Shown one piece after another: positions 1 through 5,223 of a stretch of 9,202 nt of DNA. The notes under the pieces are model-generated. The model had not been told where the DNA came from. It ran no database searches and was given only the letters and a program-made list of their open reading frames with translations. This DNA is from Methanobrevibacter sp. (GTDB lineage Archaea > Methanobacteriota > Methanobacteria > Methanobacteriales > Methanobacteriaceae). The translations under genes and the position numbers were made by a program. Numbering within the stretch: the first letter of the stretch is position 1; every line of letters begins with the position of its first letter. The stretch is from positions 1 to 9,202 of the forward strand of contig JAITOM010000098.1 in NCBI GenBank assembly GCA_031289975.1, read 5' to 3'.

Positions 1-288
1 TAATAACTAACTTTTTTAAAAATAAATATTATTAAATTATATTAATTTAAAATTGTTTATATTAATTAAAATAAATTTATATTATTTAAAATTTAAAATT
101 ATAGATTTTTATAAATATATATTTAAAATTAAATAATTTAATAAATAAAGTTATCATTCAAAATTAAAGAACTTTTCAATAAGGACTATAATTAAAATTA
201 TAAATTTTTATGAAATAATATTAAAAATTAAATAATTTAATAAAAAAATTTTTCATCCAAAATTAAAGAACTTTTCAAAATGACTATA
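1..288 (+). repeat. Copy A of the AT-rich MITE-like repeat, truncated at the left by the window edge
   Basis: The first bases align with the inside of the complete copy at 4911-5150, starting just after its left terminal repeat, so the element probably begins outside the window. Two right-hand units follow in tandem: the first ends at 190 and the second (98 bp) at 288. Each closes with a version of AAGAACTTTTC followed by a GACTATA-like tail. The array ends 21 bp from the stop codon of the citrate-synthase-like gene. On the minus strand a run of seven T at 242-248 could help terminate that gene's transcript, though this is only inferred. No reading frame of note is present. Confidence 0.7.
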
Positions 289-309
289 AATAGAGATTTT
301 TAAATCTGT

Positions 310-1122
310 TTATAGAAATTTATCTTCATCCCCAGCATATGGAACTTCTTCAAGTTCATAGAGTTTTCTGAAAATGTTTTCATCATTTCGTTCCTCAAGA
401 ATATGAGCTATTAAACCTGGAAGTCTCCCTATGATGAATAATCCAATACCATTTTCAGGTTTAAATCCCAAATCTAATAAGAGACCTGCATTTATTCCAT
501 CAATATTTAATTTAATATTTTTTTCATCTAAGTTTTTTTCAATGGCTAATGCTAACTTTGTATGATTTCCTACTAATTCTTCCTCAATAGCTAATTCTAA
601 AATTTTCTTTGCTCTTGGATCGGCATCATGATATCTATGTCCAAAACCAGGGATATGTTTTTTCATTTTAATATATTGATTGGTTATATCAATAGCTATT
701 GTATCTATCACTTCATCAGTTAAATCTTCATTATTTTCTATTGAATCTTGAAATATATTCATTGCTTTTTCAATTGCTCCTGCATGATTAACTCCAAATG
801 AGAGTAATGCTCCAGATAATGCAACATTTAAAGGAGAACCTGATGAAGTTATTAATCTTGCAGCCTGTGTACTTGGAGGAGTTAAACCATGGTCACAAAA
901 AGATACTAAGATATGATTAAACATTTTAAGTTCTTTTTTAGAGGGTAAATCATTTCTAAGAAGTAAGAATATCATTTCTGGATAAGTTAAATTGTTTATT
1001 AAATCTTCTTGTGAATATCCTTTAGTGGTTATTTTATCATGCTCAATTTTAGTAATAGAAGTTCTCATTGTATGTTCTTCCATTTTAAAAATCTCTTCTA
1101 ATGATTTTCTCTTAGTTTCCAT
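310..1122 (-). CDS. Short citrate synthase-family protein, probable citryl-CoA lyase-like enzyme
   Basis: A 270-residue member of the citrate synthase/ATP-citrate lyase C-terminal superfamily. These enzymes make or cleave the bond between acetyl-CoA and oxaloacetate through citryl-CoA in the cytoplasm. Seen directly: DHG at residues 77-79, NHAGA at 112-116, GFGHRYH at 159-165, DPR at 168-170, NIDG at 206-209 and GRLPGLIAH at 232-240. By alignment from memory, H113, H162 and D208 fall on the His-His-Asp catalytic triad of citrate synthase. The protein is far shorter than a typical citrate synthase (about 370-430 residues) and near the size of stand-alone citryl-CoA lyases. It lacks the usual N-terminal helical region but appears intact at both ends. 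The start at 1122 is supported by GGTG five bases upstream; a second Met is at residue 14. The gene stands alone, with repeats on both sides. The exact reaction is not settled by the sequence; membership of the superfamily is secure. Confidence 0.85.
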   Translation of the reverse strand: METKRKSLEEIFKMEEHTMRTSITKIEHDKITTKGYSQEDLINNLTYPEMIFLLLRNDLPSKKELKMFNHILVSFCDHGLTPPSTQAARLITSSGSPLNVALSGALLSFGVNHAGAIEKAMNIFQDSIENNEDLTDEVIDTIAIDITNQYIKMKKHIPGFGHRYHDADPRAKKILELAIEEELVGNHTKLALAIEKNLDEKNIKLNIDGINAGLLLDLGFKPENGIGLFIIGRLPGLIAHILEERNDENIFRKLYELEEVPYAGDEDKFL

Positions 1123-1127
1123 ATTAA

Positions 1128-1131
1128 CACC
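1128..1131 (-). promoter_or_regulatory. Shine-Dalgarno site of the citrate synthase-like gene
   Basis: The minus strand reads GGTG, then five bases, then ATG at 1122. GGTG matches the anti-SD core of methanogen 16S rRNA and favours this start over the internal Met at residue 14. Confidence 0.65.
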
Positions 1132-1187
1132 AATTATTTAAAAATCTCTTCTCTAATAGTTTTATCATATTTCAATATTTAACATTG

Positions 1188-1196
1188 ATTATAAAT
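1188..1196 (-). promoter_or_regulatory. Candidate TATA box of the citrate synthase-like gene
   Basis: The minus strand reads ATTTATAAT, preceded by a purine-containing stretch (TTTAAG) that could act as a BRE. A start about 25 bases downstream would give a leader of roughly 40 nt containing the GGTG site. In such AT-rich DNA TATA-like strings are common, so this rests on position and spacing only. Confidence 0.4.
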
Positions 1197-1216
1197 CTTA
1201 AATCTAAATATGCGGG

Positions 1217-1270
1217 GAATATATTGTAAATATCTATAAAACTAATATATTCACAATAGGTTTATAGATA
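1217..1270. promoter_or_regulatory. Two interleaved inverted repeats upstream of the citrate synthase-like gene
   Basis: The first repeat is GAATATATT at 1217-1225 against AATATATTC at 1244-1252. The second is TATCTATAAAAC at 1231-1242 against GTTTATAGATA at 1260-1270, matching except for one extra A. The block lies about 20-80 bp upstream of the candidate TATA box and starts beside GCGGGG (1212-1217), a G-rich island in otherwise nearly pure A/T DNA. This could be an operator or activator site, or the remnant of an untranslated structured element. No known regulator site was recognised. Confidence 0.35.
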
Positions 1271-1300
1271 GATCTCTTAATTATATTTAATACTTTTTTT

Positions 1301-1338
1301 ATAACTTCTTATTTTTCTTATAACTTCTTATTTTTCAT
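1301..1338. repeat. Tandem pair of 19-bp units
   Basis: ATAACTTCTTATTTTTCTT at 1301-1319 is followed at once by a copy with a single difference at 1320-1338. The plus strand is strongly T-rich here. It may be a slippage product just outside repeat copy B; no function is evident. Confidence 0.7.
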
Positions 1339-1370
1339 TATTATTACTTATTTTTTTATTTTAAATATTG

Positions 1371-1852
1371 TGGTTTTGATAAAGTTTTTAATAAATAAAT
1401 TTTTTTAAAAATAAATATTATTGAAAAATATTAATTTGAAATTATTTATATTAATTAAAATATATTTAAATTATTTAAAATTTAAAATTATAGATTTTTA
1501 TAAATTAATATCAAAAATTAAATAATTTAATAAAAAAATTTTTCATCCAAAATTAAAGAACTTTTCCAAAATGACTATAATTTAAAGTTATTTATATTAA
1601 TCAAAATAAATTTATATTATTTAAAATTTAAAATTATAGATTTTTATGAATTAATATTTAAAATTAAATAATTTAATGAAAAAAATCATCATCCAAAATT
1701 TAAGAACTTTTCCAAAATGACTATAATCAAAATATACTTATATTATTTAAAATTTAAAGTTATAGACTTTCATAAACTGATATTTAAAATTAAATAACTT
1801 GATAAAAAAATTTATCATTTTAAAATTTAAGAGCTTTTCCCTAATGAGTATA
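1371..1852 (+). repeat. Copy B of the MITE-like repeat, with three tandem units
   Basis: It begins with TGGTTTTGAT and continues as a left terminal repeat that matches the complete copy at 4911 in 20 of 22 positions. Three related units follow, ending at 1579, 1725 and 1852 (spacing 146 and 127 bp). Each contains the same A/T core and closes with AAGAACTTTTCC-like and GACTATA-like sequence (GAGCTTTTCC and GAGTATA in the most diverged third unit). The matching right terminus (ATCAAAACCA) is absent, so the copy is rearranged or right-truncated. It fills half of the spacer between the citrate synthase-like gene and cbiD. Confidence 0.75.
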
Positions 1853-2122
1853 TTATGATCTTTTTTAAAAAGTTTTTAAATTTTTAGAGAATATAAATTT
1901 TATTATATTCCTTATTTTAAATTATAAATCTTTTAATTTTAATATTTTAAATTATAAATTAATATAAAAATTGTTTTTATAAATTAAAAAAATTTCAAGG
2001 AAATTTATCATATAATTTCAATTCATTTAAAAAAAAGATTTAACAGACAATAGGTTGAAATTAAGAATAGGGTTTTGAAGATAATAGTTAATTTTACCCA
2101 TTTCCTGATTTAATATTATAAA
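1853..2122. other. Gene-free AT-rich spacer downstream of cbiD
   Basis: This stretch between repeat copy B and the cbiD stop codon holds no credible reading frame or RNA gene. The part nearest cbiD (about 2040-2122) is slightly richer in G and C and would be the transcript's 3' untranslated tail. A weak 6-bp inverted repeat (GAAATT at 2000-2005, AATTTC at 2014-2019) and a T run on the minus strand are the only structures seen. Confidence 0.6.
2029..2036 (-). terminator. Candidate U-rich terminator of cbiD
   Basis: Eight consecutive T on the minus strand lie about 87 bases beyond the cbiD stop, just after the gene's non-repetitive 3' tail. Archaeal termination commonly uses such T runs without a strong hairpin. 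T runs are frequent in this window, so the call is weak. Confidence 0.3.
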
Positions 2123-3205
2123 TTACTCATCTAATGAATTATAAAGTATGCCTTTATTCATGGAATACATAACAACATCAACATCAAATTTATCATGACT
2201 ATATTCTTTGACTCTGCTTATAATTTTTTCACCAATATTTTTATAAAGTTTATTAAAGTCATCACCTAAAAGTTCAACAACACCTTCAGTAGTTTTTTCA
2301 TTATAAACTTTTTTTACAAGTTCTAAATCATAGCCCATAAGTGCTAATTCTAAGGCTAATGTTTCAAGTCTAAGATCACAAACTTTACTATGGGTATTAA
2401 ATCCTCCACTTGCTATTTTAGAAAGTTTTCCAATATGACCCACAATTATTATATTATCTATTCCTTTAGAACTAATTGTATCAATTGCAAAACCAATGTA
2501 ATTTGAAACAATGACCATGTCTTCAGATGACAAGTTTAGTTTATTTGCTATATCTTGACCCATATTCCCAAACAATAATATTAGTTGTTTACTTCCATTT
2601 AGAATTTTTTGATTAATTTCAAGATGTATAACTTCTTTAAAAGAATCTTCAGACATCGGAGTGACAATTCCAGTTGTACCCAATATTGAAATACCATTCA
2701 TGATATTTAATCGTGAATTAAATGTTTTTTTAGCTATTTTTTCTCCATCGGGTATGAAAATTGTTATTTCAACACCATGATTTTCTGGTAAGACTTTTAA
2801 TGTTTCATTTTTTATCATTTCTCTTGGAACTGGATTTATAGCTGGTTCTCCTTTTTTTATATATAAACCATCACCACAAACTATTCCAACCCCATAACCA
2901 CCTTTTAAAGAATATCCTCTTTCTTTTTTAGTAGCACGAGCAAATATTTTAATTCCATTGGTAACATCCATATCATCCCCACCATCTTTGATAATAGAGC
3001 ATTCCACATAGTTTTCGCCAAAAAATATGTCATGAACATCTAAAGTAAGTTCTATTCCTTTAGGAGTATCTATTTTAATATTATTAATCTTTTTTTCAGT
3101 GAAAAGCATTTTAGTTGCAGCTTTAGCTGCTGCTGCTGCAGATGATCCAGTCGTATAACCACATCTTAACTTCTTACCGTTTGATTCTATATATAAATCT
3201 AACAT
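2123..3205 (-). CDS. cbiD: Cobalt-precorrin-5B C1-methyltransferase CbiD
   Basis: CbiD catalyses S-adenosylmethionine-dependent methylation at C-1 of the corrin ring (cobalt-precorrin-5B to 6A) in the anaerobic cobamide pathway. In methanogens that pathway supplies the corrinoid used by methyltransferases such as Mtr. With the start chosen here the protein has 360 residues. Family signatures seen: GYTTGSSAA at 16-24, DGGDDMDVTNG at 74-84, GISILGTTGIVTPMS at 171-185 and GHIGKLSKIASGGFNTHS at 256-273. An upstream in-frame TTG at 3253 would add 16 residues rich in Lys and hydrophobics. It has no ribosome binding site, and the ATG at 3205 has AAGGT seven bases upstream and starts where CbiD proteins usually start. 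No other cbi/cob genes are present. The HD gene ends 136 bp upstream on the same strand, so co-transcription is possible. A TATA-like string at 3231-3240 sits too close to place the ribosome site inside the transcript. Confidence 0.95.
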   Translation of the reverse strand: MLDLYIESNGKKLRCGYTTGSSAAAAAKAATKMLFTEKKINNIKIDTPKGIELTLDVHDIFFGENYVECSIIKDGGDDMDVTNGIKIFARATKKERGYSLKGGYGVGIVCGDGLYIKKGEPAINPVPREMIKNETLKVLPENHGVEITIFIPDGEKIAKKTFNSRLNIMNGISILGTTGIVTPMSEDSFKEVIHLEINQKILNGSKQLILLFGNMGQDIANKLNLSSEDMVIVSNYIGFAIDTISSKGIDNIIIVGHIGKLSKIASGGFNTHSKVCDLRLETLALELALMGYDLELVKKVYNEKTTEGVVELLGDDFNKLYKNIGEKIISRVKEYSHDKFDVDVVMYSMNKGILYNSLDE

Positions 3206-3212
3206 TAGATAT

Positions 3213-3217
3213 ACCTT
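3213..3217 (-). promoter_or_regulatory. Shine-Dalgarno site that fixes the cbiD start
   Basis: AAGGT on the minus strand is separated by seven bases from the ATG at 3205. The longer in-frame TTG start at 3253 has no purine-rich site, so this decides for the 360-residue product. Confidence 0.6.
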
Positions 3218-3236
3218 TAGATACTTAAGAATTATA

Positions 3237-3274
3237 TTTTTAAAAAACTTCAAAACTTTTTAAAAAACTTCAAA
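3237..3274. repeat. Direct repeat (18 bp, period 20) upstream of cbiD
   Basis: The plus-strand string TTTTTAAAAAACTTCAAA occurs at 3237-3254 and again at 3257-3274. It lies 32-69 bp upstream of the cbiD ATG, between cbiD and the HD gene. A period of 20 would place the two copies on nearly the same helix face, as for paired regulator sites, but a simple duplication is equally possible. Confidence 0.6.
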
Positions 3275-3341
3275 CTTTTTTTTACATCATCTAAAAATTA
3301 AAGATTTCATAAATAAAATTGTAAATGATTGTAAGTTATTT

Positions 3342-4577
3342 CTAATCGAACAATCTTAACTGGCTTGTATGTGATGTAGAGAATTTATGCACTGTTTTTT
3401 CAGGGAGACTCAAGTAATTTTCTAATTTAAAATTTTTAAATTTATCTCTTTCTTCTTTAGGAGCATAAACACAAATATCTAAATAATTAAACTTCGCATA
3501 CTTTAATGCTCCCACAATACTGGATATATCACTTAAATGGAATAGTCTATCTCCAAAAGCAACTTGGGTTTTCATTTCACTAAATTTAGGATACTCTGGA
3601 ATATTAATAATAACATATTTTTTATCTATTTCTAAGTCTTCACTTATCTCTTCTTCACATTTTTTAAGTGTTTCATCATTGATTTTAAAGATATCTTGAG
3701 GATTTAGAAATTCATTTAAACGAGTAGAACTTAGGATTTTTAAAAGGTTTCGATTATCAAATTTTGTAATAGTGTCTTTTATAAATCCATCACTATTTCT
3801 ACAAATAGAAATAATATCAATATCATCGTATTGGTAAATATCTTTAGTTTTTATAAGTTTTTTTTCAATTATTTCCTTTAAACATCTTCTAAACATAGCA
3901 TTTATAATTCTTGCTGTGTGATGTTGATAAACACTTGGATACATCTGATATCTTGCTACAAGTGCTGATTCTGCTGCTTGTATTCCTTTTTCATCTAAAA
4001 TCAGATAGTGTTTCAATTTTAAATTGGATATTATTCTATCCACATCAATTACTCCATAAGCTACACCAGTATAATGCGAATCTCTTATTAAGTAATCCAT
4101 TCTATCCACATCAAGTTCTCCAGATACAATAGGACCTAATTCACCTTTTCCATTTATGATATCTATAATTTCTTTTGTGTCAAATTCTTCACTTAAAACA
4201 TCATTTAATGAGGTTTTTTTAATAACTTTTGCAGATAGTTCTTCATGTTTAACATCTAAAACAGGTTCTGAAGCATGTGAAAATGGACCATGACCTATAT
4301 CATGAAGCATTGAAGCTATTCTAACAAGTTTTTTATTGTAGTCACTTAAATTGAGATGATCAGCTAATCTTGATCCAAGATTCATTGTTCCAACTGAATG
4401 TTCAAATCTTGAATGATTTGCTCCAGGATATATTAAAGATATGAATCCTAATTGTTTTATTCGTCTAAGACGTTGCATTTGTGGATAATCCATTACTTTA
4501 ACTTCAAAATCATTTAAAGAAAATTCTCCATGCACACTATCTCTAATTAATCTACTTGTTTTCAGCATTATAATCAT
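3342..4577 (-). CDS. HD-domain phosphohydrolase, SAMHD1/dNTPase-like (YdhJ-type family)
   Basis: A 411-residue soluble protein of the HD superfamily branch that includes dGTP/dNTP triphosphohydrolases and SAMHD1. Likely role: metal-dependent hydrolysis of a nucleotide or other phosphoester. Seen: DSVHGEFSL at 13-21, QRLRRIKQLGF at 35-45, RFEHS at 57-61, HDIGHGPFSH at 92-101 and LDVDRMDYLIRDSHYTG at 155-171. By comparison with SAMHD1, H60, H92, D93 and D158 are metal ligands, and H96 and H101 are active-site histidines; all are retained. The C-terminal third (about 320-411) resembles the conserved extension of this family. No SAM domain or membrane segment is present. Neither ATG at 4577 nor the in-frame ATG at 4568 (residue 4) has a Shine-Dalgarno site, and a TATA-like box close upstream suggests leaderless translation from either. 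The substrate cannot be read from the sequence. Confidence 0.9.
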   Translation of the reverse strand: MIIMLKTSRLIRDSVHGEFSLNDFEVKVMDYPQMQRLRRIKQLGFISLIYPGANHSRFEHSVGTMNLGSRLADHLNLSDYNKKLVRIASMLHDIGHGPFSHASEPVLDVKHEELSAKVIKKTSLNDVLSEEFDTKEIIDIINGKGELGPIVSGELDVDRMDYLIRDSHYTGVAYGVIDVDRIISNLKLKHYLILDEKGIQAAESALVARYQMYPSVYQHHTARIINAMFRRCLKEIIEKKLIKTKDIYQYDDIDIISICRNSDGFIKDTITKFDNRNLLKILSSTRLNEFLNPQDIFKINDETLKKCEEEISEDLEIDKKYVIINIPEYPKFSEMKTQVAFGDRLFHLSDISSIVGALKYAKFNYLDICVYAPKEERDKFKNFKLENYLSLPEKTVHKFSTSHTSQLRLFD

Positions 4578-4593
4578 GTTTTAATTATTTTAA

Positions 4594-4602
4594 ATATTAT
4601 AT
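4594..4602 (-). promoter_or_regulatory. Candidate TATA box of the HD gene (leaderless transcript)
   Basis: The minus strand reads ATATAATAT, centred 21 bases from the ATG at 4577 and 30 from the ATG at 4568. Usual archaeal spacing puts the transcription start almost at these codons. That fits the lack of a ribosome binding site and slightly favours 4568 as the true start. Confidence 0.4.
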
Positions 4603-4676
4603 CCATAATTTTTTAAGAAATCATTAATTATAGTCATTATGGGAAAGCTCCTAAATTTTAAAATGATAATTTTTTT

Positions 4677-4742
4677 ATTAAATTATTTAATTTCAAATAT
4701 TAAATTATTTAATTTCAAATATTAAATTATTTAATTTCAAAT
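4677..4742. repeat. Three perfect tandem copies of a 22-bp unit
   Basis: The unit begins ATTAAATTATTT and ends AATTTCAAAT. Identical copies lie at 4677-4698, 4699-4720 and 4721-4742. The unit occurs only once in the other copies of the repeat family, so this is a local and probably recent expansion inside copy C. Confidence 0.9.
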
Positions 4743-4824
4743 ATTAATTTATAAAAATCTATAATTTTAAATTTTAAATAATATAAATATATTTTGATTA
4801 ATATAAACAATTTTAAACTAATAT

Positions 4825-4847
4825 TTATAAAATCTATGATTTTATAA
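4825..4847. other. Perfect 10-bp hairpin with 3-base loop
   Basis: TTATAAAATC at 4825-4834 pairs with GATTTTATAA at 4838-4847 around the loop TAT. It resembles a mutated duplicate of the repeat core (ATAAAAATCTATAAT). No gene reads into it on the plus strand; on the minus strand it lies between the SNF2 and HD genes. Confidence 0.6.
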
Positions 4848-4910
4848 GTCAGAAAATTTCTAATTTTTGTTATTTTTTAATAATATTTATTTTTAAAAAG
4901 TTATTTATAC

Positions 4911-5150
4911 TGGTTTTGATAATGTTCTTAATAAATAACTTTTTTTAAAATTAAATATTATTAAAAAATATTAAAAAATATTAATTTAAAATTAGTTATA
5001 TTAATTAGTATATGCTTATGTTATTTAAAATTTAAAATTATAAATTTTTATAAGCTGATATTTGAAATTAAATAATTTAATAAAAAAATTTATTATTCAA
5101 AATTTAAGAACTTTTTCAAAATGACTACATTAAGAACTTCATCAAAACCA
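4911..5150 (+). mobile_element. Copy D: complete 240-bp MITE-like element with terminal inverted repeats
   Basis: The left end (4911-4932) starts TGGTTTTGAT and continues to GTTCTTAAT. The right end (5129-5150) is its inverse complement, ending ATCAAAACCA, and 20 of 22 positions match. The interior is nearly all A/T and has no reading frame. Small size, terminal inverted repeats, lack of coding capacity and several relatives nearby fit a miniature inverted-repeat transposable element. Both flanks contain TATA, but a clean target duplication is not evident: TATAC on the left, TATATA on the right. The sequence just inside the right end (AAGAACTTTTTC) partly repeats the terminal repeat itself. 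The mobilising transposase is not in the window. The element lies 73 bp downstream of the SNF2 stop codon. Confidence 0.65.
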
Positions 5151-5223
5151 TATATAATTTAATAAGTTCATATATGATCTGATAGAAAACCATTATTAAT
5201 ATTTAGATTATTAAATAATATGA

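Larger units (their letters stand above)
4629..4910 (-). repeat. Copy C of the MITE-like repeat, inverted, without its outer terminal repeat
   Basis: Read on the minus strand, it follows the other copies. It begins next to copy D with a left-end sequence like AAATAACTTTTTAAAAATAAA, runs through the A/T core and ends with GGAGCTTTCCC and ATGACTATA at 4629. It differs by an insertion containing a hairpin (around 4825-4865) and a perfect 22-bp triplication (4677-4742). Its terminal TGGTTTTGAT is missing because copy D starts exactly there. It ends 52 bp from the HD gene start, just upstream of that gene's candidate TATA box. Confidence 0.7.

Noticed and set aside
1371..1852. CRISPR array suggested by repeated units
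   Set aside because: Units are 98-146 bp, imperfect and contiguous, with no unique spacers between short identical repeats; no cas genes.
1123..2122. Hidden small gene or RNA gene in the 1-kb spacer
   Set aside because: Stop codons are dense on both strands, and no GC-rich or cloverleaf-like segment is present; the content is explained by repeats and A/T spacer.
3206..3253. In-frame extension of CbiD to a TTG at 3253
   Set aside because: No ribosome site before the TTG, the extension falls in a direct repeat, and the ATG at 3205 has AAGGT at good spacing and fits the family start.
3206..3341. Cobalamin riboswitch upstream of cbiD
   Set aside because: The spacer is only 136 bp and nearly all A/T, without the conserved B12-box sequence, and such riboswitches are not expected in this archaeal group.
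3911..4132. Plus-strand reading frame of 73 codons
   Set aside because: It is wholly antisense to the HD gene, whose catalytic motifs prove the minus strand is coding; no ribosome site or family resemblance.
4895..5156. TATA target-site duplication flanking the complete MITE-like copy
   Set aside because: The left flank is TATAC and the right TATATA, so the match is offset by one base and easily due to chance in such A/T-rich DNA; not claimed as a feature.
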